The notes below the pieces were generated by a model. The model was not told the DNA's origin and did no database searches. It worked only from the letters and a program-made list of their open reading frames with translations. Position numbers and translations under genes: made by a program. DNA of 64,000 nt from Azolla pinnata (taxonomy: Eukaryota; Streptophyta; Polypodiopsida; Salviniales; Salviniaceae): NCBI GenBank assembly GCA_037176905.1, contig JBBBWG010026535.1, positions 1 through 64,000 on the forward strand, written 5' to 3'. Shown in pieces: positions 46,780 to 60,100 of this stretch (the first letter of the stretch is position 1; each line of letters starts with the position of its first letter).

Positions 46780-47170
46780 TAATTGAAACGCCTGCTAAAT
46801 TCAGAAATCTACAAAATTAGCACCTGCTCTCTAAAAATTAACGCTCGATTAATTCCGTTTAAGTATAGCGTTAATCGGTTCTATTCCTAATTGCTTCCCA
46901 CTAATTGAAATTTCATCGATTCCCTGACTCTATTCGATTAACAAAAGTTGGTCATTTTAGAATCGAATTAATTGTTAATTTGGTATTAATCGAGTAGCTG
47001 AGCGTTAATCGATTAGTTAATTTCATTTAATTGAACTCACAATTAATTGATTCGGTTTTAATCAATGGATTGCACGTTAAGCTTTCTTAAAAGCTAGGCG
47101 TTAATTTGTAATTTTTTAGTGTTCGTAGGCATGTAATCTATGATTTTGTTAGGCGTTTTTTTTGTAATTT
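46780..47170. repeat. Dispersed AT-rich repeat related to 17160-17960
   Basis: taggcgttaatttgtaattt at about 47095 matches 'taggcgttaatttgcaattt' near 17731 and 'taggccttaatttgtaattt' near 17561. Nearby phrases with aggca, tgtaat and tttgttagg follow in the same order. The part from 46780 to 46950 shows the same phrases in reverse orientation. Confidence 0.5.
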
Positions 47171-47190
47171 TCTCAAGAATATTTTAGAAA

Positions 47191-47515
47191 TGGGATGCAT
47201 GTGCATGCATGCATGCATGTATGTGGGTGGGTGTATGTATGTATACGTGCCTGCGTCTGTGCATGTTGTACGCATGTATGCATGTGTGGCACCTGTACGT
47301 GATGCGTGGATGCATGTGCACATGCGTATGTGTGTGCATGCATGCACATCTGATGTATGTATGCACGGGCGCATGCATGCATGTGCATGCTTGTTCTTCA
47401 CAAGAATATGCATGTGTCCATGGTATGCATGCATACATGTGCCTCTATGAGTAATGGATGCATAAGTGCATGTGGACGTGCATGTAGGCATGCATATGGC
47501 CTCTTTCAGCATGTG
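47191..47515. repeat. CATG-rich simple repeat
   Basis: Dense atgc, catg and gtatgtatg phrases with no stops in several frames produce apparent Cys/His/Met-rich frames on both strands. It directly abuts the telomere-like block to its right. Confidence 0.88.
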
Positions 47516-47820
47516 GGTTCAAGGTTTAGGGTTTGGGGTTTAGGGCTTAGGGCTTGATTAGGGTTTAGGGCTTAGGCCTTGATTAGGGTTTAGGGCTTAG
47601 GGCTTGATTAGGGTTTAGGGTTTAGGGCTTAGGGCTTGATTAGGGTTTAGGGCTTAGGGTTTAAGGATTCACCGTTATTCCCTTCCCCTAACTAATTACG
47701 CTACATCATTGACATTTGTAACGTCATTTGCTTGGCTTAGTAATTAGGGCTTAGGGTTTGGAGCTTAGGGTCAGGGTTTAGGGTTTATGGCTTAGGGCTT
47801 AGGACTTAGGGTTCAAGGAT
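47516..47820 (+). repeat. Interstitial telomere-like (TTTAGGG) block
   Basis: Repeats of gggtttag and gggcttag alternate, with a higher-order unit 'gggcttgattagggtttag' repeated about four times at 47540-47670. A second block follows at about 47740-47820 after an 80-base interruption. The base unit is the 7-base plant telomere repeat with many TTTAGGG to CTTAGGG changes. Confidence 0.85.
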
Positions 47821-49206
47821 TTTGAGCCATAATTCCTTTCCCCTAAATAATTAATTACACACTACATCGTTGAGATTTGTGCTCTGATGCTGTTAGTCTC
47901 GACTTGACAAATGCATCCCACCACTTACACACATTCTTCCTTCTTTTTGAAACCATTCAGAAGCAATGATGTGGGATTCGATCATCGTATTCATCGCCCC
48001 ACCCTCATCATCGCTTCCTATCCGCTTCATACGCCACCTCCCAATGCTTCCGATTTAAGCTTCCGCACATTCATCTCTAGCTTCTCGGCCTCTTCTACAG
48101 TTTTGGTTTCCTTTGCTCATCAAAGGCTTTGTTCATGTATGATTAGGACCTAGTAGTCCCTTGGAGGCCTTTATGGAATAATTAGAGAACAACTTGCAAT
48201 CCAAGACCTATCATGGAGGGTCACTCTAATGTTCTTTTTCCTGATCATCAACCTTGTTTCTCCACAAAAGATGAGTAAAGCACTTGGAGATTCGCATTCA
48301 AGCCCACAATTTCCTGCACGCAACTGCCCATACTCTTTGATCACACATCACTAGCAAATTCAGAGCTGAACCATGGACTTTTATAGCAACCAATCCATCG
48401 AAATCAAAATCTTAATTCGGAAGGGCCCATCCTCAACTACATTTCTAACCAGAAAAAAAAAATCATTAGTAAAGTCACCATTTGGGCAACCAACAAAGCG
48501 TTGCTTTGAATTCAATGTATTGTAATATACCCAAGCCCCAAATTTGTGTCTGCGATCAAGCTGAATGCTGAAGCTGTAATAGTTCAACTATTTCTTCACA
48601 CATTGAGTTGGAACTGTTGAGGGCCACTCAAAGCCCATTCAAGTTTTATTTCCCATTACAAATACAAACTGTGAACCCACAGCCTACCTATCCCAGCAAT
48701 GTACGATAATGCTTATAAGAATTCCTGAGCCGAATGGAGATCGTGTACCTAACTAAAGATCTCAAATCGAGTATAATGATGCCAATGCACAGCAAGTGGG
48801 TGTGCACCAACCTAAACGAATTCAAATATTTTTTCGCACAACATATTTTTACAATTTTGGGTGTTTATTTATGAGCTTTATGTTACCCATCAAGGGAATT
48901 ATAAGGTGAGAAACGTTGAAAGCACCAATCAAGTCCCTCTACCCTGAGCACCCTGCATCAGAAGATATGGGATGTCTCAGTTAACATTCCACCTTCTAGA
49001 ACAATGGACCTATATATATATAAAGAGCCTGTATGAAGATGAACTTATAAACACACATACACATAGAAGAGGTTTTAAACAATGAAAATACATCTCACTA
49101 ACATGCGGTTAAACTACAAGATTGTAGATGTAATATAAGACACAAATGCCTACCATTTTATGTACACTGTTTCCATCAAGAAGCCTTTTCAAAACTCCTT
49201 CCTTGT
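47821..49206. other. Spacer downstream of AFG1 gene
   Basis: No gene is recognised. Frames at 47911-48153 (plus) and 48381-48587 (minus) show no domain. The right end is the presumed 3' UTR of the AFG1 gene. Confidence 0.5.
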
Positions 49207-52200
49207 TTATGTGTATCTCTGAACAACTGCAATTGCATGTCCCTCAAGATATTGCTGACTGTTCATCTCTGTTAGCCTGTAAAAAAGACCACCATTCCAT
49301 TTGTTGCCCATTAATTAAGTTCAGAGCCATAATGACACCAGACAAACAATGCATTGATACACATACTTCAAATGTTTAAGGGTGGACATCTCGTATATTT
49401 AATTTGCATGATGTTAACACAATATGTAAAAAGGCAATTGCTACGGGGGATGAGGTGTGAGCGTCTCTCATGCCGAAATTTGTGTTAGTTTGCTTATACT
49501 AGTTTACATGTTGCTGGACAGTACCTAAATAGTATTTCTTGGGGGATTTGCTTAGTACCGTGTTCTGGTATGGAAATAGACAAAATATGGTATTTCCTGA
49601 GGAGGTTATTCTACACTTCCTTTGTATGAAAATACTTTACATCTCCTGAGAATATTCAGCCTACACTTTTTCAGCACATAATTGGCATGCAATAGTATGT
49701 GGTGATTCTTAGGACAATTCCTTTTGTACTGCAGAAACTGAAGCAATTTAGCATTGTAACATACAGATATTGTACAAGTCTTTATGTGATACTATACAAC
49801 ACACCTGCTGATTGTCCTTTCCTTAGCAAAGCCCAGCTCATTGTCAACACAGAGATCAGCCTCATCATGTCGCCTTGCCCGTGAATCGAAGCGAAACTTC
49901 GGCGCATCTGCTATAGTGATGCAACGTTCGAATAGAACAATAGGCTCAGCCTCCGCAGAGCAAAGTAACCTTGCTCTGTGCTCGTACATAACCTGGAAAT
50001 AATGGTTCAAGCTCATGATATGTATTTAATGAACACTTTATCATTTAGGCATTACTTGTGTGATAAACGCTAGGAGGGTTATGTATGATTCATAGTTATG
50101 TGGCAAGATGTATGATCATTCAATTCTCATTAAGAGACTGTCGACCACAAAATTAACAGACGGTTAATTAAGAGTAACTAGATCCTTTCAGCAATTCTTA
50201 ATTATACACTCATATATAGAAGTCATCATTCTTATAATCACAAGCTTAACCATCCATCGTCATTCTTATTAGCACAGGGAAAAACAAGCTGAGACGAAGT
50301 TTCAAAGATGCTATAGCACAAAATAAAATTTTGCCCCAAACATGTAAAGAAAAACAAAACTTACATCAATGAGTGTTACAAACCGATATGCTGCAACCCG
50401 ATTATGAGAGCCAAAGATAGGTATACCTTCTAGTGCTAAAGTATGAAAAACATCTGTACAAATGCAACCTATTCATATTAGACTTGCAAACAAATAGCAA
50501 GACAAAAGTTTGCTCGGAAAAAACATCAATATGGGAATAGTCAAAGCTGAATATGGAGATTCTCAAATAATAATTCAGATGTAAACTGTGGTAAAGATGA
50601 TGAAAACAAATAGTGCTTACCAAAAAGTCCAATATAATCTGCTGCACCGAGAGGCATCTCACAAAGTTCATGAAATTGGAAATATGCGCAGCCGTTCGCA
50701 GCAAATGGAACCTAAAATGAACAAAGAAAAGGCTGATTTTCATGTATCTTTTGCAGTTTTAAATACCCGAGATATTGACTGCAAGTAATTTTATAGTGTC
50801 ACGTGCATAAATATCTAAATATATAAATGAATGGTTAGATGTATTTTCACCCAGATAACCCACCAGAAGCTTTCGTCCCATCACAACCTCAACAGATGTT
50901 GGCTTCGCAAGGTTCCCATCAATTATCAGCTGGAATTTATTCCTGAGTAACTGAGAAGACTCTTGCCCAGAAAAGTAGAAACCTCCTTCAAACTATCAAC
51001 ATTACATGTATGACCATCGGATAAATGAGCTTTCTTCTATTAATAAGTAAGACAATACAATCTTATAGGACATCAGGAGGGGTAGATTAACAATTTCATG
51101 GATGTCATCAACATAGCTTTCATATATCATGAAAGCCTGAGCCCATATCAAGCCATGGAACTGTCCATGAACCATGAAGCTATGGATCTATCCATCAGTT
51201 GGCCTCATTGACTCCTTACTGTTACACATGCTCAGAGAACATAAGCAAGAACTTACTGCATTCAGTTTCCTGTAATCAACAGCAGAGCCAATGGCATGGA
51301 CCACACAGCGTTCCTACAGTAGCATAGGAGCAAAAGAGTCTCATATATTGCAGATGAAGATTTTTTTCAATGGAAGAGATGATTGAGGTATATACCTTCA
51401 GCAAACCAATGAATGGCATAAACAAATCCCGCTGAAGGCCACCCTCATACAATTTATCAGGCTCTCTGTTTGATGTTGTTACCAGAACCTAAAACAAAAA
51501 TAAAATAGAAAAGAGTCTTCTGACATGCCAAAACGATTTCTTCATTAAGTACATATCATGTGAGGGGATTCCTTACAGTGCCTTTTCTGAACAAATGCCC
51601 GAACAATCTGTTTAAGATGAGAGCATCTGCAACATCCGTTACCTGTGATGCAAAAAAGCCAACATGCCTGACTGACAAAATTTTACATCTGTACGTACTC
51701 CAGCAATTTTCCGTTTTTCTAGATTCAACTTTCACATTAATTTTTAGCAAACATACAGAAAAATGCATCTAAAACACATCTCAACAGCGTTATTCTCTGA
51801 AATTACCAATAGCACTGTCTATCGTACAAATTGCCCAACTTACTAGAAAAAATATTGCAGCCATGCACAAGCACAGAAATTTCGCTCTATGCTGCTTGAA
51901 TGATGTTTAAGTCAAGTAATTGGATCAACGGTGATTTCAGCTTCTACCATTGTTATCCCTATTGTAAATTGGTAAACAGTGCCAAGTTTGGTGAGCCCTT
52001 CTTTTTCTTGCTTTCTCAGCTGCATCCCGTCTCATCCCCCTATTAGTGTATGCACTAGAAAAGGTCTAGTCAATGAATGCTGTATAATTTTATGAAACAC
52101 ATACATGCATCTTGCTCTCCAAATTGACCATACGCTCAAAGCACGGACATATTTTTCATTTGTGAAGAGTCACTCTGAATGCCTTGTCCAGATTGTTGTG

Positions 52201-54772
52201 CTCTGATAACCTCTCCTTCATTAAAGCTAACACCTTGAGTGGATTCAATCCCGAGAATATTGTTATTGCAAGACTATACACCGAATATTTACGGCATGAT
52301 ACAATCCTGAATCGCATGACACAGCGATTTTCATACCCGGCAGATCTTTGGCCTGGTTTTCTTAAAACTCCCCCGATAGACTTTGTATTGTATAACAACA
52401 GCCATTTAAATTTGCAAATGCCTTTTAACAAACTCTGTAGGTATGATATTGGTAATCCAATAGCTCCTTATGAACATTAAACCATTCTCTCATTTGCAGT
52501 ACAAAATACGTTTCTCATCTTAACTGAATGATTTAAAAGCCTATACCGTTTCCTTCAAATTTGGATACTTGAAACAGATCTCTCCATATGAATTCAGCTA
52601 GATCTCAAAGAAGTTCATTAAATGGCTCTTCTCCAACCATCCACAATTTCCAAATTATATCAACTTTTTTGGGAATTAAATCTATTTAAAAAATTACCCT
52701 GGGTTAAGGACACTACTCTGATCTATTAGAAAATGGATTGTGAAACCAGTCCATCATAGAAAGTTGCATCATGAAATCAGCTTATCCGTTCGAAAATACA
52801 TTGTAAAATCAGCTGAGTAATAGGCATAAAAGATACCTCCTGCAAGCTCAATACAGCAAAATGTAATAATCTAAACCTTCTTTCTACACCTCATCCATGT
52901 TTTGTAAGATGAACAGGATTCATAAATCAAGATAAGACAAATGAAGCTAGATAAAAGAAATATGCACAGAGAAACATGTTCATCATTCATTATGTACAAC
53001 GAACTTTGGTGATGAACGGTAATGGAACCGTCAGTAATGGTGATTGGTTACATTTCCTCCACAATAAAAGGTATAGATTCACATGCTTATGCTTAGTTGT
53101 ATTCACATAATCCCATGTATGGACATAATAATTCTAATGAATTACCTCCAGGAGAACATACCATAAACTCATCCAAGCATAGCAGAATAGATTCTTTTAC
53201 AAGTTCCTCTGCCACAACTTCTAATGGATCTTCCATGTCTCTCTGTTTCTGAAATAATGGAAAGAGTATGAGAGGTGTGTGTCTCCTTAATGATTTATGA
53301 GTTAAAATGGGAAGATTATGAGAGAGGAAGGATCATCTTACTTGTAGGCGACTGTGTACATTCAGCATAAAATCATGAAAATGTGTCCTCCGTTTTCTCC
53401 AGGTTTCAGGTCTGTGATGCAATGGATTAGGTGGGTAAAAAAGTCATCTGTACCACATAAGCTAAAACGCATTGTTTCCTTACAGCTCTTCATAAAAAAG
53501 GTCCATAAGCATTGTTTTTCCAGTTCCAACTCCGCCATATAGGTAAAGTCCACGAACAGATGACCCGGATGACCTTTGACGTCCAGATATAAAGCTTTTC
53601 CAGAACCAACTGTGCTGACAGTTACAAGACAAATGTGTTTGTGACTTTAAGCAGAAAAAAACAGACTCTTTGCAAGAAGCGGAAACTAAACAGAATTAAA
53701 ATGCAATTTTCAAACGCAAAACCTGCACAAAATAACTGACTCCTGTAGTTATATGACTTTAAGGAAAGAAGACAATGTTCGGATATAACCATATAATGGT
53801 AAATATGGTGGTCCTCGTAGAGACGCAAACTGTCAGTAAGAAGGTGGGAAATAGCAAATCATAATATATAACTCGTTATGGCCCCTCCTGTGGATTTGTA
53901 ACTTATGCACAAATAGAAGTCTATCATAAATCTCTTCTTTCTATGGTACAAAGGTAAAGCTCACAAGTTCTCTCTGGTTTTTCCCTTTAATGTTGTTACA
54001 TTCTCATCTTCAACTACATTATGCGATTTCTTCATTAGCTTTTTGAATAAACTAACAACTATAATTGCTTGATGTCTTTTGGACTCACCTGCTTTCAACA
54101 GCAAGGGAGGAGCCATCGAGACCCATAGATGAAGCATTCTCCACAAGTTGGTCATAGATAGACTGGAGAGCTCTTAATGCTTCCACCTACGATTATAATC
54201 CGCACAGAAACCAACAGTTAACATATCCGCATGAAAATGAAGTTTCGATCCTCTCTTTAGTTAAGAAGCCAGAGGTGTATTCTGTGCCTAGGCATTGCAT
54301 CCTCGACTCATCGTTGAAGATATCCCCTCAATTTCAGTTCATGGTCACTAAGAAAGAAAAAGTTTTATCTCTCAACCATCGCTAGAAATACCTGATTCTG
54401 GTCACCTGCCATGAAGTCGCCAGATGCTACCCTTCGCTCGTATTGAAAGAGAGGTCCACGTGCATGTTCCCCACCATCCGCGGGAGTGGAGACTCTCTCC
54501 TCACTCCTGAGAGCTGGAAGAGATCCTATTTATTCAACATGGGAACGGCGTGTCTATGCGCGCATCGGTATGCGCATATGTGTGTGTGCGTGTGTACACT
54601 AACCAGAGCTGAAAAATCGGCGGTTTCTCGGAGAGCTGGGGGGGAGGATCCTGCATTCGGCTGTGCGACAAGGAGGAGGCGGGAGGATGGGACGGTGGCG
54701 AGACGCAGCGGCGATGGGGGCCGGGATTTTACACGCGGAACAGGAGGCGAGGAGACGGCGAGCTCTCCGCAT
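49207..54772 (-). CDS. AFG1: AFG1-type (LACE1-like) mitochondrial AAA ATPase
   Basis: Fourteen exons on the minus strand, the first at 54772-54604 and the last at 49276-49207, join in phase throughout to 483 residues, near the length of human LACE1. The start MRRARRLLASCSACKIP ... RRFFSS is a typical mitochondrial presequence. The Walker A loop is GGVGTGKTMLMDLF (exon 4), Walker B is ILLCLDEFMVTDVADAL (across exons 6 and 7), and VLVTTSNREPDKLYEGGLQR is the sensor region. The C-terminal marks YRFVTLIDVMYEHRARLL, CVDNELGFAKERTISRL and QYLEG are those of AFG1. AFG1 proteins act in mitochondrial protein quality control and respiratory-complex turnover. The start was chosen because it alone gives the phase-1 junction needed by exon 2; an overlapping longer frame does not. 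The longest intron (53161-51643) is 1.5 kb. Confidence 0.95.
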
Positions 54773-54945
54773 GGTCGGGGGCGGCGAGGCAGAAGCGATC
54801 GACAGTCGGAGGAAGAAGCGGGCGGCGATGGCAGCAGCAAGGAGAAGCAGAAGAGAAATCCGTGCGGGACTGTTGCAGTCTGTGCAGAAAAAGGAAAAGA
54901 AAAGAAGAGAAAAGAAAGAAGAGAAAAACAGAGAATATGTTCTCT

Positions 54946-55215
54946 GTCGCTAATCACGGTCATTAATCGTAACCATTTGTCGCTAATCACGGTCATTAAT
55001 CATAACCATTCGTGTCGCTGATCACCGATGTGAATCGTAAACATTCATCGCTAATCGTTTTCGTTAATCGTAACCATTCGTCGCTGATCGCCAACATGAA
55101 TCGTAACCATTCGTCGCTAATTGTCGATGTTGATCGTAATTGCTCCTACCTTAATCACTACCATTAATCGTGATTCGTAACCATCCCTCCCTGATCTCCA
55201 ACGTTAATCGACACC
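54946..55215. repeat. 33-bp minisatellite upstream of AFG1
   Basis: Units of 33 bases built on cgctaatcac-gtcattaatc-gtaaccattcgt run head to tail for about six copies, then decay toward 55215. Eleven codons per unit keep one frame open, which explains apparent 'SLITVINRNH' repeats. The array begins about 170 bases before the AFG1 start. Confidence 0.88.
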
Positions 55216-57114
55216 CCACCCTCCTCCCTTGCAGCCCTGGTTAATTAATCACAGTTGATTGATCAACGTCATATTGTCTCGAGAAGCAGTTAATCCTACC
55301 TTCGCCTTGGTCAAACATTAGTGCCTCTAGCTACTGCTATCAACTTTAGTCATTCGTATTGTTTATTCGGCATGACAACTCCGTCTCGTGAACAAGTCTA
55401 CTCTTATCCTAAGGCCACTTGCATGGGGATCTCCGCCTTTTCTTCGTGCTCTTGTAACGCTTTCCTTTGCGTGCTCATTGCCACTTCTTGTGTAACCAAT
55501 GGGCTCAGCATCGGGGTACTCGATCACGTGGCGTGTCTTGTGGATCCATTAATTTTAAAAAAATAAAATACATAGATATTCAATCCTCCCATCTGCAATT
55601 TGCATTATCTATTGCACTATAATGTTGCCATTCGAGGTTTCTATTAAAAATTCTTGTCGGCTTTCCGTCTGTTTTTTACAAGAAGCTAGATTTGCTTTTC
55701 ATGGTTCGATTGTAAAATCGAACTGATGTATCCATTGCAGCCCGGTTTAAGTTTGACCAGTCTGGTCTTGGTTTCTTTTCCCCGATGGATGACGTGGGTT
55801 TTCTGAACTTGCATGTGAAAGAAAATGGTTGCATTCATCTTCTAGCTACACCACGAAAGGCATCTTATCTCGATCCACCACAACCAACAATGCAGGAGGC
55901 TAATTGCTTTAACATTTCTACATGTGGCTCGAGTAGATTAGACTTGAAAGAATACTATAGAACAACCAAACGTCGAGTTCTCCGGATGCAATGCAAAAGG
56001 ATCGTTGAGCTTACTACCCACGATTGTAATCTCATTTTTGCACCCACTTTGCACGATTATCATTAGTTTTTGCCTTTGATAGCTTGGGCGGATCCAGTTA
56101 ACAATCCCGAGCGTCAAATTTTGACAATAATGACCACTTTATCACTTGTTAGGATCATCTCATCCAGTTTTAACTACAAGAGACGATTACAAATGCTCGT
56201 AGTAAATTTAATAAACTGTGGATGCATTCTCGGATGTTTTTTGTGGCCTCGGCAGATCGACAAATCCATTGCACTAACATGGTCTTTCCCTTGACCTCAA
56301 ACGCGCTGCATCGGATGGCTTGATTTTATACATACGTTATGCTCCATTGCATGACCTAAATTTCTATGCAGAGTACGCCTCGTCCTCCATCGAATGGCCG
56401 AAACGTATACGTAGAATAGCGCTCCGTCCGACATCGAATCGCCTGGATTAATGCGTACAATACGCTCCATCCTATACATCGTATGACCTTCCATTCATAC
56501 GCGCGCGATACGCTCCATCGTATGGCTCACATTTGTACGCGTACAATACGGTCCCGTCTTTCCCACCAAGGTCGGTACGGACAAGAGGAGTTGGAATCTC
56601 GCTCCGTACGGTTTCATGCGAATGAGGACCTACTGAATCGAACAGTTCCTCCTCTCCCCGCTCGATTCCTGCGCATCGTCCCTTCCATGGCACTTCCAAC
56701 GCATGCGTTGTCGCTGCTTTCCCCAGAATTCTCTCTCCACTGAAATCTGCTTGAAGAGAGCGGTCTTGTCAAGGAATTTTGCAACATGCTGTTTGATCAC
56801 GATTCCGCAGTAAATCCTCTCTCCGGCCCTCACCTTGTCCCGTGAATGCATTGCCAGTATTTCGATCGACCAACGAAAAAGGTTCATGCTTTCCAACTGT
56901 TTCTCGCTGCAGGATTCGCTGCGGAGTCGAGCAGAAGCATCGAATCAAGGAGACAAAAATAAGAATGCAAACCATCAGATCGATGTTCGGCCTCCTGTTA
57001 ACGGTCGATCCGCACACCGATCCCTCTCTAATCAGAGCTTCGGCAATGTTACTGTGTTTGTTATATAGATTGCATTTTTTTTCTTATGCGGGATTTTATC
57101 CTCGAATGCAACAG
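55216..57114. other. Divergent spacer between AFG1 and ACA genes
   Basis: No complete gene is recognised. A degenerate tandem repeat lies at 56300-56560. Frames at 55785-56066, 56835-57068 and 56842-57177 (all plus) could include the missing first exon of the Ca2+-ATPase but none joins exon 57115 in phase with a convincing donor. Confidence 0.45.
56300..56560. repeat. Degenerate tandem repeat, about 50 bp
   Basis: Phrases like 'gcgtacaatacgctccatc' and 'catcgtatggc' recur four to five times with many changes, rich in CG and TACG. Confidence 0.6.
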
Positions 57115-60100
57115 GGCCTGAATCTGATGCCAACTTACCATTTCGAAAGAAGTTTGGCATTACTATTGAAGACATAGGAAAATTTGAGAATAATGTCGAA
57201 AACCTTGCAAAGTTTGGAGGTGTGGAAGGTATTGCGAAGATTCTGAATGTTGATCCAAAAACAGGAATCGATGCCAGTTTAGAGGATTTGGTTGCTAGAG
57301 CCCAGCAATTTGGTGAAAATACATATCCAACTAGTAAAACCAAGCCTTTTTGGGTACGTATTAAATGTAATATCATGTGTAATCTGTCAATGGTGTCTCT
57401 CAATCAAAATGCAAGAACAGGTCTTTTAGCATTGGTGCATTCATTACTTGCAGTACTGGATGCAAGAAACCTTAAATTAACCACGCCAGGTTCATCAAGG
57501 TTTGGCCAATTTTTAGACACCAAAATTTTGATGTGTCGTTTATCTATGGCGTCCTACCTCTACACTGAGCAGCTAATAGTCAGTTAACACAGTCAAAGAT
57601 GACCATAGTCCTTCCTCATTTTTAGACAACTATATCCTTTACCACCTTCATCAGGGTTTGGTGTAATATTCAGCTTACAGGTCAAAAGCTAGCTTGTCCA
57701 AGTAAGCTGTAAGCATCAAGGAACTTGCAGCTTGTACGTTCAACAAGGTGATAAATAATTTTTGACGTAGATGCTACCTGTGGAATCCATACAACTTGTT
57801 CCGATTCTGGTGGGCCTGTAAAGAGGGTACATATGGGCTTGGGAAATTCCAGCATGTTAATGGACTATTTCATTTTCTAAAGCTGGATGTTGATGATTAT
57901 GACTTGATATGGACTCTTATTATTTATGCAGAAGATAGGATTTTTGTGGGAACTTAGGTGGAAATGACTGCCTGAATCAGTAAGGTTTTTTCTAGGTGGA
58001 AAAAAAGCTCATGTGAAATATTCAGAGGGTCATGGTGGGCTATAGGCCGCAACAAATCTTACAAATCTTAACTTGTTGAAGCAAGTTAAAAAGAAATTGT
58101 GTTCAACACACCTTAAACCTAATGCAAATGCAAGTGAAAAACACAAATGAGGTTTGGTGCACGAATATCACTGCAACGGACATCTAGCATGGATCCAACA
58201 TAGGAAGGGCAGTGGAGCGAGACTGGATAAATGGAATACCAAATTCCTTGGGATACAATTGATGCGTATGGTTGGGGGTATACAGTGTTTTCCTGTTTCC
58301 TGAACCGAGCTTCTTGCACTCATCCATAGCCTGAAGGTTTCGCAAAGTTGCTGGAAAGAAATAAAAATCGGGCTTCTTAAGATATATCAACTATTTTCTA
58401 TTCCCTCCAATCTTATTAGGAGTCCGATCTGTAAGGAAGAAATTGTACAGAGAAAGTTTGTTTCAGTGGTCTGTCAAATTGGTTGAATGTCAAACTACCA
58501 CATGTTCGGTGAAAGAAGAAATTGAAGCTGAACTTTTAGAGACTGTACCATGTATGACGCATGTAGTAGGACTACCTGGATTCTTGTAAATTGAACCCAG
58601 TACTTTTATTTTTATTTTTATTGTCAACCTTCAAAAGCCACAATCTGTTTGTTGTAGATCAAGTAATTAATGCTGATTACATGCAGTTTGAAGAAAGGTT
58701 TCTGCTTGAGATATTGTGTTCTGCATCCCACTCAATGAGGATTCAATCTTTCTGTGCTACATTATACTTTATTCATTCGTTACATGATTTCTTACTCTGA
58801 ACAATGATAAGAAGCTTTTGTAACAGTTTTACTTATAAAATCAATCGGCTGTCAAGCATCATATGGGCATCCTGACTTCCCGAGAAAAAATCTTTGAAGT
58901 GAAAGACCTTTTCTTGCATGCATATGTTCGCTCTGTGTGTTTTCTGTTTCTGCATGCATCAGTAGATTTATTAAACCCTGGGTTTTTGTGAATCACTACA
59001 GAGATATGTATGGGAAGCTTTTCAAGATCCGACTCTCTTGATATTGGTGTCCTGTGCAGTGGTGTCATTGGTCGTTGGTTTGACCACTGAGGTGATGTAC
59101 AAAACACCTTTTTTTTCCTTATCTTTCTTCATCCCTTGTACCTTTCCTTCTTTAGCATACTCTGAAAACTCTGAAATTAAAATCTAAATTATCATCCAAT
59201 GAATTGCATCACCATCGTGTTAATAATGTTTATGCATACTAAACGAATTTTTGAGACAAGTTGTAGGCATAAGATCCATAAAGTGTGTTTGATTCCCATT
59301 TTCCTCTTTCCCCAATGAGAGGAGTATTATGTTGCTGAATGGGTTATTCTTAAACCATCTTTAACAGGATCCCAAAGAAGGCTGGTATGATGGAGGTGGT
59401 GTATCATTTGCAATTATACTTGTATTGCTCGTGTCTTGTAAGTAACCTATCTACGCCGTTTCTGGAAGATATACAACAACCATTTAGTGTGATGCTCAAA
59501 ATGAAACAACCTTTCGTTTTCTTCACTATGCAGCCACAAGTAACTATAGACAATCGTTGCAGTTTCGTGCTTTGACTGCCGAGAATCAGAAAATTATGGT
59601 CAATGTGAGAAATATTTTTTAACATTTCATGCATAGTGTTTAAGTGATGTAGTTGATAATTGTCTTGAAGATGTGGTCATCATCAGTATCCATCATATAA
59701 TCTACAGTCTGAATGCATGTCTTTGAAAGATTTGATGATAAAATTAGATTGGTTTAAATATACTCATTTCAATGCGTGGCTTGCTGTTGAATGATCATAC
59801 TCGTTTTTTTATCGAGTTTAAGAAGGCATTGATGAAGCAGTCAACATGCTTCTGACTGACATGTAAAATCTAAATCTTGTTTTTCCTGCCATAGCTTTTA
59901 ATCCTGTAAATAGATGAACACCAAATAAATGCCATTCTTGTGTTAGCCACCTTTTCACGGTAGCTGAGTTGAACCAGGTAGAAGTTGATGGGCAGGATGC
60001 TAATAAATCTGGGTAGATTTGGATTGACTGGTTCATCAGGATCCGTATGCCAACTCTGCCTATAAACAAAATACGATCATAACCACCATGCTTCAATGGT

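Larger units (their letters stand above)
46127..47190. other. Upstream region of RING gene
   Basis: This is the promoter side of the RING gene. It contains the CCCTAA array (46596-46623) and, from about 46740, very AT-rich sequence with attaatcg-type phrases that match, in either direction, the repeat at 17160-17960. No gene is supported; the plus-strand frames 46043-46351 and 46361-46577 have no domain. Confidence 0.5.

Noticed and set aside
54443-55021. Plus-strand 192-codon frame over the AFG1 first exon and 33-bp repeats
   Set aside because: Composition is Arg/Gly/Glu-rich antisense to the AFG1 presequence, and its end is the minisatellite.
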